Assembly: GCA_949752735.1 (NCBI GenBank)
Contig: OX457038.1
Coordinates: forward strand, 24,948,956 to 25,012,955
Reading direction: 5' to 3'
Source: Lumbricus terrestris
Taxonomy: Eukaryota > Annelida > Clitellata > Crassiclitellata > Lumbricidae
DNA: 64,000 bases
Both the position numbers and the translations under genes were made by a program. Below, piece by piece: positions 1-12,777 of the stretch; positions within the stretch are counted from its first letter, which is position 1, and each line of letters begins with the position of its first letter. Under the pieces are notes generated by a model, which saw only the letters and a list, made by a program, of their open reading frames with translations, ran no database searches and was not told the origin of the DNA.

Positions 1-1498
1 ATGCAGATGAGTAGGCATCCACAATATTACACACACACACACATACATAATCAGGCTATACATAATAAATAGACAATTACTACTTAACGCATGTTAGTGG
101 TTTTCTGTGTTTCTGCGGGAACTGCGATGGCTTGTAGTGTAAAAACGTCCAGCGTATGATCCTATTAACAACATCATCATCATCATCAGCAACGTTGTTA
201 CCTGTCGACACTGATGGCCGTGAGGTTAAGGATGGAAGCGGTGCAGCACATGACATCAAAGGCCACCCACATGTCACACGTCGCGTCTCCCAACTCCCAT
301 ATCGACCGATTGACCTGCAACCAATGCAACGAAATCAACGCCAGCCTTTCTTCAGTCATTATATGGCATTATTTATATATATATATAATTATATATAATA
401 TATAATTATATATAATTATATATAATTATATATATATATAATTATATATAATATATAATTTATATATAATTATATATATATGCGTACATTGATGAACAGC
501 ATGGCGATAATGATTGCACCTGATGACCCTTGACCAGACTGCAGGACAATAGCGAGTGACCTTCGCACCGGGACAGAGAAGCTGAAACAGAGGGAGAAAA
601 ATCCGGTCTTGCCGTCTGCAGTGCATTGGAAACCTAACCCAAACCTCACCCCACGTGGTTTTTGGTCAGGTGCACGCCCTCTATCCTTTTTATCCAGAGA
701 TGCCTGACGTCCATAAAATGGGACATGTTCTCCATCTTTTTCCTCATTTCATCTGCACACAGGCAAAGCTATAAACCGATAGGAAATGACCAACTTTTAT
801 GTTTTTATTTCGCTCTCGGATACTATTTAACAGCAGATACTATTTCACAGCAGTTTTTAGCGACCTTACGCGTTGTCCCCAATCTTTCCTCTGGGCCGAC
901 CATGCTAACGGTCCAATCTACTTGCTTATTTAATTGCAGCTGTTTTTCTTCCAGACGATTCTTGTCCATGATCTGGGTGATGCATAACAAACAGTGTATG
1001 TATGATGCATGGCTATTATAGGCATACGAACTGTCTTTGAGATTCCATGGTCAATGTGCTTCTTCTTGGGCTACGGTACTTGCAAATTCACTTTAATTCT
1101 TCCTCATCACTCACTTTCGATGCGTTACTCTCCCATTCCATACAAAGGCTCTTCTTTATCTTCCCCCCACATAATAGGCCTATGCATCACTGATCACTTC
1201 TCCAAATTAACCGGTCCTACATGTGACCATCTCAACATTATTCTTTGAGCTTCTAGCTTGGTTTCAACTTCTCTTCTATCACCCACCGCTCTACACCATC
1301 TTGCATCATTCATCTGCAAATTTATAAATTTAGGCCGAATTAATGATCTATTCCTGGACTCTTGTCAATTTAAAACATTTTCAAAGGATCCACACATTTA
1401 TTTATTTTTATTTTCTTAAGTAATCATTTAATTATTATTGACGATTTTTCTCTACCACCACTTCCGTCAAAAATTGTTTGACTGAGAGTTATAGTGAT
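1..1498. other. No gene seen; AT-rich tract
   Basis: 367-480 is a (TATAATTA)-type AT tract. The rest shows only short, featureless open frames and one TAGGCCTA octamer (1175-1182). Confidence 0.6.
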
Positions 1499-1514
1499 AA
1501 CAACAACAACAACA

Positions 1515-1554
<40 letters not shown>

Positions 1555-1555
<1 letters not shown>

Positions 1556-3631
1556 GGTATTTGCCCGCAGGATATCAGACCGGTACTGTTTGGAGGAACG
1601 CTGTTCGCCCTCAAGAAGAAAACAGGTGGCCTCCGACCCATTGTGATTGGATACCTATATGGCGCAGATTGGCCTCCAAGGGAGCCAACTCTCACTCAGT
1701 GCCCAAGATTTTGTCTTATTTATCACCTAAACAATTAGGCGTCGGTGTTCCAGGCGGAGCGGAAGCTGCAGTTCATGCTTCACGTCGATTCCTGGCTGAG
1801 CTGGATTCAAACACCGTCTTCGTGAAGCTGGACATTTCAAATGCGTTCAATAGTCTGCATCGGGATCGTATGCTGGATTCTGTTAACTCTCTTCTACCAG
1901 AGATCGCATCTTACTGTCATATGGCTTACGCAGAGACTTCTAACCTAAAATTTGGTAAATACACGATAGCGTCTATGGCCGGCCCACAACAGGGTGATCC
2001 GCTTGGCCCTTTGTTGTTTTGTCTCCCGCTCCAACCGGCTCTCCTCAAGTTGACTTCTCCTCTAGCCTTCGGATATTTAGACGACATATCCTTGGGTGGT
2101 CCTTTAGCCATGGTGGAAGCAGACATAATTTCGCTGGAGATGGAATGTGCAGCATTGGGCCTTGTATTCAACAGAGCAAAATGCGAAGTGACAGCCGTTG
2201 ATATGCAGTTAGTTACACGCATCGGTTTTAGACAGTTCACGCGCGTGAACCCAGACTTCATTTGTCTCTTAGGAGCACCACTCTCCACTGGGTCGGCTCT
2301 TCAAATCGCACTCGACACCAGAGTGGAGGAGCTAAAAAGAGCTATGATTAGACTACGCCTAATAGCGCGCCAAGATGCGCTGCTTATTCTCAAAAGCTCT
2401 TTGGGCTCCCCAAAGTTACTATACAGTTTGCGTTGTGCGCCGTGTGCGGATCATCCCACCTTGCTAGAGTACGACCTGTGTCTTCGAAAGGGCCTTGAAG
2501 ACATTTTAAACATCAACTTGTCAAATTCTCAATGGCTTCAGTCAACCCTCCCCATCAGCATGGGAGAACTAGGAATACGCAGGGTGTCTTCGCTGGCGCT
2601 TCCCGCCTTTTTGGCATCGGCCGCGAGCACCCTCGTCCTCCAGTCCGACATAATCGGAGTGCTCGACTTTCAGCCGGACCCGCAGGTGCAGAAGCTGATG
2701 GTGATGTGGCAGGAGGAACTAGGTATCAAAATCACAGAAATCTTCCCAACTCAAATGCAATCTCAATGGGACAACCCACTACTGCAAAAGTCATTCTCGG
2801 AACTATCCAACTCACTCACAGACAAATGCGACCAGGCCCGTTGGAATGCAATCACGACTCAGCACGTCGGAGACTGGTTGCACGCCTTGCCTATCACTTC
2901 TTGCGGTTTGCGATTAAGTGACGAAGCTATGAGGGTGGCAGTTGGTTTGCGCTTAGGAGCTAACATTTGCGAACCACACACTTGCATTTGTGGCTCACTT
3001 GTCACAGCAAGGGGTGAGCACGGGTTGTCTTGCTCGCTAGGTTTTGGCCGTATGGCCCGTCATGGTACACTCAACGTTTTGATATATCGTGCTCTTATTA
3101 AAGCTGGATACCCGGCGGCCAAGGAACCTCAGGGACTGGTAAGATCGGACGGCAAACGACCGGATGGAATCACGCTCATCCCACGGAAAGCCGGCAAAGG
3201 TTTGGTGTGGGATGCCACAGTGGTGGACACATTGGCACCGTCTTACCTTACCGCTTCAGCCATCCGAGCCGGTTCAGCAGCTAGCCTGGCGGAGGACAGA
3301 AAGAATCAGAAATACAGTGCCCTCCTGGATGCTCATGTTTTCGTCCCGGTGGCTTTGGAAACCCTAGGCCCAATCAACGACAAAGGCCAAGACTTCATCT
3401 CAGATTTGGGCCGGCGTCTAACACAAGCAACCGGGGATCCCCGAGAATCAATTTTCTTGTTTCAACGTATTTCTATGACTATTCAACGCTATAATGCTGT
3501 GGCTTTCACAGGTTCATTTATTAAGCCCTTAATTGACATGGATGAGGGTGGTTGGACTCGCCCAAATGCACACAGCTGTTGCACTGTTTGACTGTTTGAT
3601 TGTTTGCAATATTTGTTGAAACAATAAAGAT
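1555..3631 (+). mobile_element. 5'-truncated non-LTR retrotransposon with restriction-like endonuclease, inserted in TAA repeats
   Basis: The element is bounded on the left by a (CAA)n/(AAT)n tract (1499-1555) and on the right by a (TAA)n tract (3632-3685). It holds only the reverse transcriptase and C-terminal endonuclease part of its ORF; the 5' portion, including any N-terminal zinc fingers, is missing. An AATAAA at 3623-3628 precedes the 3' junction. TAA tracts at both ends suggest insertion into a TAA microsatellite, a habit known for Dong-type (R4 clade) elements. The clade assignment is inferred. Confidence 0.85.
1559..3591 (+). pseudogene. Reverse transcriptase / REL-endonuclease ORF fragment, frameshifted
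   Basis: From ~1656 to 3591 one frame is open for about 640 codons. Numbering from 1561, the RT motifs are VKLDISNAFNSL (motif A Asp at 91), GPQQGDPLGP (motif B, 141-150) and GYLDDISLGG (motif C, YLDD at 172-175). A C-terminal Cys/His knuckle (C475, C477, H487, C491) precedes KRPDGITLIP (RPD 533-535) and VWDATVVD (Asp 551), the arrangement of REL endonucleases. The upstream finger block, LFGGTLFALKKKTGGLRPIV, is in another frame (1559-~1655). The frames join near 1655-1660 by what looks like a one-base loss, before WRRLASK. No plausible start codon remains, so the copy is dead although the RT core is otherwise open. Confidence 0.9.
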
Positions 3632-3632
3632 G

Positions 3633-3686
<54 letters not shown>

Positions 3687-4324
3687 GACAATTTATATGG
3701 TGCCGTAACGCGGCCATACCGCTGCCAGGGCGCCTATGGAGTTCAGGGATGTTTCCCAATAAGAAAAGGGCGCTGTTAAACGTTCAGGTAGGCAACTCCT
3801 TCTCATCACATTGGCAGATATTTGATATTCTATTATGCAGGTATAGGCCCTATATAACAAGTCAAATCATTCTATAAGCGTACGTACATTAAAGGAAGAT
3901 TACAGCGTGAACAGAAGCGTGTGCGCGGGATATACAGTAATGCCATGAGCCAATGATTGATACGTCGAAGATCTGAACATAGAGAAGGTATAATAGATCT
4001 ACACGTTGAAAAGAACTGCAGACATGATAACAACCGATAAACTATACGATGTGACGTCGATGTCAGAGATCATCTAGATGTCGATATGTATTTCACGAGA
4101 CAACAACAACCGTCGCAATACACATCTACGCAACTGCGCACACAATACATCACAAGCCTTTTCAATTTTCTGCTACTCTAGACCGATGCATGATGCACCA
4201 CGTTTTTCCAATAAGCTAGCTATGGATGTTATACGTCAGTTTCGGTCCCATAGATCACTCAAACCAGAGCACAACAAGTGCGGGATTGGTTGCACAGATC
4301 AAAGGTCATAGTCATGTCATAGTC

Positions 4325-4480
4325 TGATTATGAACAAGTCGTAATCGTAATCGTAATCTCGAAACTTCTACAGCGCCCACAAAAGCCAAGTCGCGGGAAC
4401 CAGCTTATTCACAGGCGCTCAATCAAAACAAAATCGATAGGCATCGGGTCAAGTCCGGAGAGTCAGGCAGGCAGATAGAT
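4325..4480. repeat. Dispersed repeat, CACAAAAGCCAAGTCGCG family
   Basis: GTAATCTCGAAACTTCTACA, CACAAAAGCCAAGTCGCGGG, TTCACAGGCGCTCAATCAAA and AAAATCGATAGGCAT recur in the same order at 39450-39610 and partly at 58295-58370. No coding signature. Confidence 0.7.
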
Positions 4481-4718
4481 GGACGGCTAAGGTGGGTGAT
4501 GTTTAGAGTTGAGTCACTGAGTTCGAACAGTGGTCAAGGTGCCGCCCCATGCATGCAGGTTCTGCAGTCTGCAGGGCAATGAATGTTGCCTGATCTGCAA
4601 TCTGACGAGCAAGGGGAGAGGCCGTATACATTCCAACAACTGAACCTGGAATGAGTTTCTGTTCGTTTTCCAGGCCAAGCGCACAGGTTCCGCATGTCTC
4701 AGCTCATTGATCTGTGTC

Positions 4719-4720
<2 letters not shown>

Positions 4721-4793
<73 letters not shown>
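4721..4793. repeat. (TA)n microsatellite
   Basis: About 36 uninterrupted TA dinucleotides, followed directly by a SINE-like tail. Confidence 0.95.
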
Positions 4794-4795
<2 letters not shown>

Positions 4796-4865
4796 CGCCT
4801 TCGTGAGGTTATTGTAAGGCGCTATATAAATGTTCATATACATACATACATACATACATACATAC

Positions 4866-7855
4866 TAGGGCGGCCCTTAGAATACAGCCAAAAAATAAAA
4901 ATCGTAAAATTTTGTCTGGCACCCTTTCAATCCATGCCAATTATAGAAATAACATTAGGTTGAAAAGGATTTTGGAATTGGAAAATATTTAGGGGTGCCC
5001 CTCGAGCGCCAAAATTTATTCTTTAGTGCAAATTTGATCAATTAAATCATACAATTTAACCAAACTATATTCAACACACTGCCACTCAGAATTTTACAGA
5101 TATGACTAAAATACACTCTAGTGATGCAACAATGCCAATGAAACAAGTGTTTACTGTTCATTTATAATTCAGTTATTGTTCACTGTTCAGCTGGTCACAG
5201 AAGTAAATGACCAGTACAGGACAATAAAATGCATGAATCACTGCTTTCTACTAATTTGACACGAGATTTCTTTTCGTACAGTCGGGGAACTGTCGTCGAT
5301 GTTCACTGACAACCTGCAGGAGAAATTGAAGCTGATCCTCATCTTTTGTTAGCTTTTTATTAAAGTTATGGATGAGTGCCACACCTCGTTCAGCTCTATC
5401 ATTGATGACAGCCAACCCTTTGAGTACTGCTTGTGCTTCTCGAAATACTTCCTGCTCTTTGGGAAGAGCAGGGTCTTTGGAAAGCATAATCTCAGGTAGT
5501 CCATGCAGACCAAGCTAGCACCTGGAACAGTTTCTTGGAGTTGTTTGTACAGAATTGTTCCAGACCGCTGGTGCCAAGAAATGCATCTGACTTCACACTG
5601 GGTCGTTTAGGTGGATGATCTGGGGCTACTTCTTCCATGGCAACAATCATTAGCTTCTTGGAGTCATTGGATACCCTTGAATCAAACAGAGCAGGCCCAA
5701 TAAGCTCTTCAGACAAATACCAGCGATGAAGCCCTAGTTTCTTGCTTGTAGCAGAAGAAATTGTAGTATATGTGGATATGTGAGAAGGTTTGCCATGAGA
5801 GTGAAGTCATTCACAGGAGCCTCCACAGCAATTGGCGCAGTTATCCAGGCTTTCAGGTAGACAACAACTGAAAAGATGGCAATATCACGAATGCTGCGTT
5901 CTTCTGCAGCAGCCTTCTTGAACTGAGCACGAAAGAGTCACTTCTTTATGGTATAGATGACTTTTGCCATCCATCGTGCACGGTGCATAGCGCCAGGTAT
6001 TCGAAACCGAATTCCACGAGAAGGAGCACCTCCAAGAAAGACAACTGAGAGCTCAAGAAATTCCGTTATCGTCTCGTGGTTGTTAAATGTCTATGAGCAA
6101 TCTCCAAGATATCAGAACGGTGTGGTGCCACCAATGATTCCACCAAAGGATCTGACGAGGCTACCTGAAATTTGTCGCTTTCAATGAATTTCCAGTGGTA
6201 TCAAAACATCTTGGAAAGAAGAACATCAGGTCCAGTAGAAGTTCCAATGGAAGTTTTTTCGAATGCAGCCTCAACAATTAGTTCCATAACATGGTGTCGA
6301 CATGCCAGGAAAAGGAGATCTTTATTCAATTCTTGCTCTATTAGGAAACATGCACCTGAGCGATGACCTGTGTTGCTGGCTGTGGTGTCAAGGCACAAAG
6401 CAACAAGCTGATCTTGAACATTCTGCTATCTCAAACACTGGACGACTGCCGATGCTTGAGCTGATCCTGTTCCTGAGGATAGTTTTGGAATGACCAATAA
6501 CTGTTCAATTCCTACACCTGAGATCAGAACTGGAAGACGGTCAACATGTTCGCGTGATGTCAAATCTTCCAGAAACGTGCCGTCCCAATGAACGGTTAAA
6601 GCCAAAGGAACTAAGGCGGAAAATTCGGATTGAAGGCTGTTTGATTTGTTTTTTCTGTTGCTCGCCCTGGCTCGTTGAATGGAATTTCGGTTGATATTCA
6701 AGGTCTTGACGTCACAGCCAAGGCTGGAAGCCACTTCGCTAAGAACGAATGTAGCATTTCCATCAGGCCCACCATTTTCATCACTTGATTCTTCATCACT
6801 TGAACAGGAATCGGTATCCAGTACTAACTGGCTTGTACACGCCGCGAGCTCTTCCTGTGCTCTTTTTTGTGCATCTGTTCCACTTCCTTCCGTTCCTGTG
6901 CGCGCTGTCTTCGACGCATATCCACCATGTCGGCTGCACCAACTGAACCTGGACGTCCCTTCTGCCTTTGAGAGAGTAGAAAGTCTCTGTCTTCAGGAAT
7001 GGAGATCATTGTGAGAGCGTCTGCATGTGCAATATCAAATAGGTCAACTAGTCTCTCAATAATGTTATCCACCTTAATCTTGTGAGCTGTAGTTGTTCGG
7101 TGTCTATGCTTTTGAAGTCCTTTCCATTCCACGAACACCGACTCCAACTTGTCAATACAATGCTTTTTACCTCTTACAGGTATACCAGCTCGGTTCCAAA
7201 ATAGAGTGGCTTTTTCCATAGCCTATTTACTGGACTGTCTGCTTGCCAACTTTGAGTAGATGCATGAAGTATCCAAACGTTTGACGATACGGTGGCAACT
7301 TTGCTCCAAGAATTTCAGGCTCACAAGAGCTAAGTAGATAGACACTTGTTTTCCATCGCGTTACATAATTAATTATGAATAATTATTTGTAATATTTCGT
7401 ATTTACTATGTCTGACAATGTAAACCTATGTTTCCAGTAGTAGACTAAAATCAAATGTCTTTCCTTGTATTAAACAACTCATCATAAAAAATTGCCACCT
7501 TTTTCAGCCAGACAACAAACATTAATCAAATATATATTTGAAATTGTACAGTGACTAAAATTTTAGAGCTCACGTAATTTTAATAAGTAAGTAAGTACTA
7601 AATATTAAATGTTGATGCATTGCAACCATTAGTAGGCCGACAGAATGTATTAAAGCACTAAAAATTTCAGTTTGCGATTCTAATTATAATTTGGAAGTTT
7701 ACTCGTACATTATTGAAACTTGAGAGCTCGGGGGGCACCCCTAAATATTTCCCTATTGCAAAGATTTTTTGCACAAATTATTTTCTTCATAATTGAAATA
7801 GATTGGAGGGGTGCCAGGAGATAATTTTTAACTTTCATTTTTAAGGGCCACCCTA
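4866..7855 (-). mobile_element. hAT-like DNA transposon with ~150-bp inverted repeats
   Basis: Ends read TAGGGCGGCCCTT at 4866 and, inverted, TAGGGTGGCCCTT ending at 7855. Homology between the ends continues for ~150 bases (left ~4866-5015, right ~7705-7855), including shared GGCACCC and AAATATTTAGGGGTGCCCC blocks. ATACATAC flanks both sides (4858-4865 and 7856-7863), consistent with an 8-bp TSD, though the host sequence is itself an ATAC microsatellite, so a 4-bp TSD cannot be excluded. The element encodes one broken transposase on the minus strand. Confidence 0.85.
5251..7219 (-). pseudogene. RNase H-fold (hAT-like) transposase, degenerate
   Basis: Pieces occur in order on the minus strand: 7219-6824, 6734-6426, 6398-6201, 5716-5492 and 5487-5251. 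The first begins with a real ATG (MEKATLFWNRAG) and has basic Arg-rich blocks. The second contains TVHWDG, a likely first catalytic Asp (6584-6582). The third contains CLDTTASNTG, a likely second Asp (6389-6387), about 65 residues later, then ACRHHVMEL, a CxxH motif like that in the hAT insertion domain. A TAG interrupts the second and third pieces, which share a frame. Elsewhere the frame changes at least three times, so it is inactive unless introns explain some breaks. The last piece (VINDRAERGVAL, LQFLLQVVSEHRRQFPDC) resembles C-termini I recall from uncharacterised invertebrate proteins. The P superfamily is an alternative. Confidence 0.65.
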
Positions 7856-8029
7856 ATACATACATACATACATACATACATACATACATACATACATACA
7901 TACATACATACATACATACATACATACATACATACATACATACATACATACATACATACATACATACATACATACATACATACATACATACATACATACA
8001 TACATACATACATACATACATACATACAT
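7856..8029. repeat. (ATAC)n microsatellite
   Basis: About 43 perfect units starting at the right border of the hAT-like element. The left border has six more units (4840-4865), so the transposon split one tract. Confidence 0.96.
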
Positions 8030-8957
8030 GATCTAGCATTACAGAGCAGAACTCCAAGGTCAGTTGCACCTGCTGAATATGCGCTTAACCATTTTTTTAT
8101 ACGGAGCTTACACACACAAACGACACACAGCAGAAATGATAGATTAGATAGGGAGCCAATGCAGAACATCCTGCATATAATCGGTTACATGATCAAATTG
8201 TAGGATGCGACCAATAATTTATATGCATGAATATATCATATAGAGTAGAAAAAGGATATGTAGTGTAACTGCATGGTGAGTATACTCATACGAATATCCG
8301 CATAAGAGGCTTCAATCAAACAGGTATACACAAATGTGTGCATAGACCTGCACACGTAAAGACATGCACAGCCTATGCCTCATGGCTATAGCTAGTAGCA
8401 CTATTGCTCGCGTTGATGAAGATAATACTGGTGAGAAAATGGAAGCATTGATAGAACAACGACGTGAAGGGAGAGGCGGGTGGTTGTACCCGCGTGCGTG
8501 CGTGCCCGTGCGCGCGCGCGTGTGGGTGTGCGTGCGTATGTGCGTGCGTGCGTGTGTGCGTGCGTGTGTGTGAGCGTGATTGATTACAGGGTTCTGTTTC
8601 TATGAGTAGTTGGTCAGTTCCGTCCATAACAAGATAGGTCTACAGGCCAAGCAACAGGCGCATCTTCTTGAATAAAGCAAACCATTGTCAGCATGAATGT
8701 TGCAGTTCATGCTGATGGTGAAGATGATGAGAATGGTGCTTGTATAGTGACGATAACCAACGATGATGCATGACGATACTGATTGTGATAATGATGAAGA
8801 TAAATTACTCAACGTGCCACCCCTCCCCCCCAACCACACATCTCACGCACTCGCTCGTGTCTCTTCTACGAAGTCAACTGTAACCAAAGCACGGAAGTTA
8901 ATATCGTCGTCATCGCCGTCGTCTAATTGGCAGCAGCAGCATCATCAGCAGCAGAAG

Positions 8958-9000
<43 letters not shown>

Positions 9001-9243
9001 AGCAGCATAATCATCAGCATCATAAGCAGCAGGTGAATCTGTCAACGACTCCACGGCAGCGTATACTTGTCGGAGGGATGAGGACGGGTGCAGAGGCGGT
9101 TAAGCATGCAGTGATGAAAGTAGGATGAAGATGCAATTAAATCCAATCAATTCCAATCAATTTTCTGATTGCATTGAAGCCACAATAATTCGTCGTCAGA
9201 TGCAACATGCACATGTTTCTTTCTTGTATATTATATATATATG

Positions 9244-9274
<31 letters not shown>

Positions 9275-9499
9275 CGGAGACTATAATCGACAGCGGATAA
9301 CACGTGACCTTCGTTTTAAAGAGGATCTCCTCTGATTCTATTTATACACTACGACGACCGACCGATCTCCTTCTTCAACCTCTCCGCATCGTCCATGCAC
9401 TTCGCTCTTCAAACAGATTTCATCTTCTATGGTTTTGGCTCTTACTAGAGCGACGGTCATTGCTCAGTCCCGGCTATTTACCTAAATAATTGGTCCTTT
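8030..9499. other. Simple repeats around an uncertain exon
   Basis: GTGC/GTGT-rich tract at 8490-8575, CAG/CAT triplets at 8930-9030 and an AT tract at 9225-9275. No gene other than the uncertain 8763-9128 frame. Confidence 0.6.
8763..9128 (+). CDS. Possible His/Gln-rich coding exon, uncertain
   Basis: An ATG-initiated 121-codon frame begins acidic (MMHDDTDCDNDEDKLL), passes a Ser-rich stretch, then a Gln/His run (QQQHHQQQKHHHHHHHHHHQ) encoded by CAG and CAT triplets, and ends TPRQRILVGGMRTGAEAVKH. Poly-Gln/His runs occur in nuclear regulatory proteins, but triplet repeats also create open frames by chance. No splice signals or known domain were recognised. Function unknown. Confidence 0.2.
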
Positions 9500-9869
9500 C
9501 AGAGGCGGATCCAGGGGGCCAATCCGGCCATGGCCCCCATTTAGAAATTTCTTTATTTTTGACCAGCTATTCTGGCAGGGAAAGTTGACGTGGTCCCTCT
9601 ATGAGTAGTTCCGTAGACCCCACCCCACGCCCCACGAGGTCCGTACATGAGGTCCGTACAGTGGCTTAAGAACACTGTACGACTAAAAAAGGTCATCAAC
9701 TATTTTGGAGGATAAAATGGTATATTTTTCTTGGGAATTCGACAAATGACTAAAAAAAGTCATCAACGATTTTGGCGGATAAAATAGAGGTCAAGACGAA
9801 AAATGTTCCCCTGTCCTAAAGCCGAAAATTTTGGTCCCCCTCCTTTGAAAATTTCTGCATCCGCCTTTG
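9500..9869. mobile_element. hAT-type MITE, AGGCGGAT family, copy 1 (370 bp)
   Basis: Ends are CAGAGGCGGATCCAG and, inverted, CAAAGGCGGATGCAG. An 8-bp direct repeat GGTCCTTT flanks it (9492-9499 and 9870-9877). Internal sequence includes repeated GTCATCAAC-type motifs and CCACGAGGTCCGTAC. No coding potential is seen. Confidence 0.85.
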
Positions 9870-10098
9870 GGTCCTTTCTTTTGAATACGCTATCTCATGC
9901 ATCTGCTCGACCTTAAATTCCCGCTGGTAATTAACCATCCGCCTTTGTTTTTCTCAAAAACTATTTCTTCTGTCGTGGCCTTAAGCACTGGGAGCGCCTC
10001 TGAATGGTCAACCATGATAGAATCACTTTTAAAATGTTTGAATATACTGTACATTACAATACCATTCGATGCAGGTTGCTTCAGATCGTATGGTATAC

Positions 10099-11678
10099 CA
10101 GTGTTTAATCTAGACGTCTCTGGGGGGGAAATTTCCCCCCCCCCATGATTGACATTTCCCCCCCAGAAAAATTTGACGAAATGATATTTGTTTTAGTTAC
10201 TGTTTTCATCATTGTTTTACATGAAGTGTTATAATATACCGTAATATTATTTATTATTATATGATTTTAATGGCATTATTTACTACGATAATATATGATA
10301 CTATCATGTTGCAGTGAGTATAACTTACTGTATATATTTGTGTAAACACTATTTTTCTTAACTAAAAACAAAGATGACATCCCTTCTAGAACAATTTGTC
10401 AAAATGATAATAGTTTTTAGGTGCTGTTTACATCATTGCATTACATGAACTGTTATAATAATATACCGTAATATTATTTACTACTATATGGTTGTAGTAA
10501 ATAATTACAATTATACAATTATATTATGATTACAATTATAATATATGACACAATCCTGCTAAAATGAGTTTAACTTACTGTTAATATTATGTACAAATAC
10601 TATTTTTGCACAACTGAATGGCTTCAATCCAGTGCTATCCTTCAAATTTTAAACTGTCCAATTTCAAAATGTTTTGGTCCTATTATTTGAACACCTAGTA
10701 AAACAACATCATTGCTACACATGGCTTCTTGATTTTGGTACTGGTAGTTTATTAGTTCTTGGTTGATTTGTGTACCATATGATTTCTGAAAGTGTATCTT
10801 GGTACGCAATTCAGGATCATATTGGGAAACAGGGATAAGCTGATTAAAGTGCTAAAAAGTCAGCTTATATAATCCCGTCTGCAGTTATTCATTAGAATAA
10901 CCCAGCAACAACAGAACTGAGCTGCTGATCTCGATACATAAAGATGTTTTTTATTGTAATTATTATTTTATGTATATATATATATATTGAAATCCTTAAG
11001 CACTTTATATCAGTACGGTACTGAAATAAGGGAGTTATTTAGCTAAAATATCATCTTCAAAGTGTACCATTGCAATATGAAAATTCAAAAATTTTCTAAT
11101 GGGTCACTGAAAAAGTACAGCTTTATTTTGTTAAGATGACACCTTAAAATGGTGCCATTGCAATTTGGAAATTCAAAAATTTTCTAATGGGTCACTGAAA
11201 AAGTACAGCTATTTTGTTAAGATGACACCTTAAAATGCTGCCATTACAATTTGGAAATTCAAAAATTTTATAATGGGTCACTAGAAAAGTACTGCTATTT
11301 TGTTAAGACGACACCTTAAAATGCTGCCATGTGGCAATGTGGAAATTCAAAATGTTTCTAATGGGTCACTGAAAAAGTACAGCTATTTTGTTAAGATGAC
11401 ACCTTAAAATGCTGCCATTACAATTTGGAAATTCAAAAATTTTCTATTGGGTCACTGAAAAAGTATAGCTATTTTGCTAAGATGACACCTCAAAATGCTG
11501 CCATTACAATTTGAAGATTCAAAAAGTTTCTGGTGGGGAGGGGCACATTCCCTCCCCATACCCCTCCCCTTCCGGTCTCGGCGCTACGTATATCACGAGC
11601 GTCCTTTGGACGCTCAATTGTCTCCCCCCCCAGAAACCTCAATTCCCCCCCAGGGTCGGGGGACTAGATTAAACACTG
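10099..11678. mobile_element. Non-autonomous DNA transposon, CAGTGTTTAATCTAG family, copy A
   Basis: The TIR is CAGTGTTTAATCTAG at 10099 with its inverse ending at 11678. The flanking 9-bp direct repeat is ATGGTATAC (10090-10098 and 11679-11687). G- and C-runs lie just inside both ends. The right half is a tandem array of an 86-bp unit (~11040-11530). No coding sequence was found. Confidence 0.85.
11040..11530. repeat. 86-bp tandem repeat inside copy A
   Basis: About six units, recognised by TTAAGATGACACCTTAAAAT recurring near 11131, 11217, 11303, 11391 and 11477 (spacing 86-88), each followed by GCCATTRCAATTTGGAAATTC. The same unit in opposite orientation fills copy B. Confidence 0.9.
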
Positions 11679-11689
11679 ATGGTATACTA

Positions 11690-12709
11690 CGAAATTCATC
11701 ATTCAACACTCCAGTGAAACTAAACAATGATTAGTGTACTGGTATCTTAACGGTTTACTACATGTTATTCGAGTTAGTTATAAGTGTAAGTGTAGGCCTG
11801 AACGTTAGGTCTCATAGAGATCCGTTTGTTTGGCTGCATAATATTCCAGATGACTCGCCTCCCTCTTCTCTTCTCATGTATCTCGGAACATCGTCATCAG
11901 TTGCATTTGCTTCCTGCTGCATTTGGTTACAGTGCAACCAACTTTTTGACCCTCTTAACAGATCGTTTGCACACGATTCGTGTCACGTTCGTTTGGTTTG
12001 TTTAAAAGGTGTCGTGTGACGTGTCTTGGTCTGTATATTTATATATACATGTATGTATACGCGCATGTTTGGATACACCCATACATACACAGGCCTACAT
12101 ACTTACACAAAGTTACACATGTATCCAACGATCATTCATACATTCTGCTGTACTCTGCACATAACCTCTTCCAGGTCAGGCTGTGTGAATATCATTGTGA
12201 CGACCAATCAACGTTCAGGTCATATTTTGAGCAACAGCCAGCGAGAGATCTACAAAAAGGCTTCACCCACCAAACGTGAATAAATTATGTTTCTTCATAG
12301 ACAAACCACGACGCCATTTGAAAAATTCCTCACTTAGGCCAACCGGAAGAAGAGGGGAGAACTGGCGTAGAGCTTTCTGAGGTTCAAAAAATTACCGAAA
12401 GTCTTCAGAACATCGCTTTAAAAAAGTCATTTGAATCTAATTGGGTTTATTAGAAGATTGCTCGTTTTTGGTTTCCATCGCATGTATGGCTTTGTTCTTT
12501 CACTATATAATTACATATATAATTATATATATAATTATATATATAATTACATATAGGCCTATATATAATTATATAGTTGGGAGTATATCCGACGTGTACG
12601 GAAAATTGCGGTTTTTCGCGCCCGCTGGCAGGGTGAGGGGTGGAGCGGGGTGGTCCTAGTGACCCTCTGTCTCCCTGGAAGCTTTGAGGTGAATAGGTGC
12701 ATTTTGATA

Positions 12710-12741
<32 letters not shown>

Positions 12742-12775
12742 GATTGCAGGTTTCCGGTCAAAATGATGCGTCACA
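11690..12775. other. No gene seen
   Basis: AT-repeat tracts at 12025-12060, 12505-12575 and 12705-12745. Open frames across them are compositional. Confidence 0.6.
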
Positions 12776-12777
12776 TA

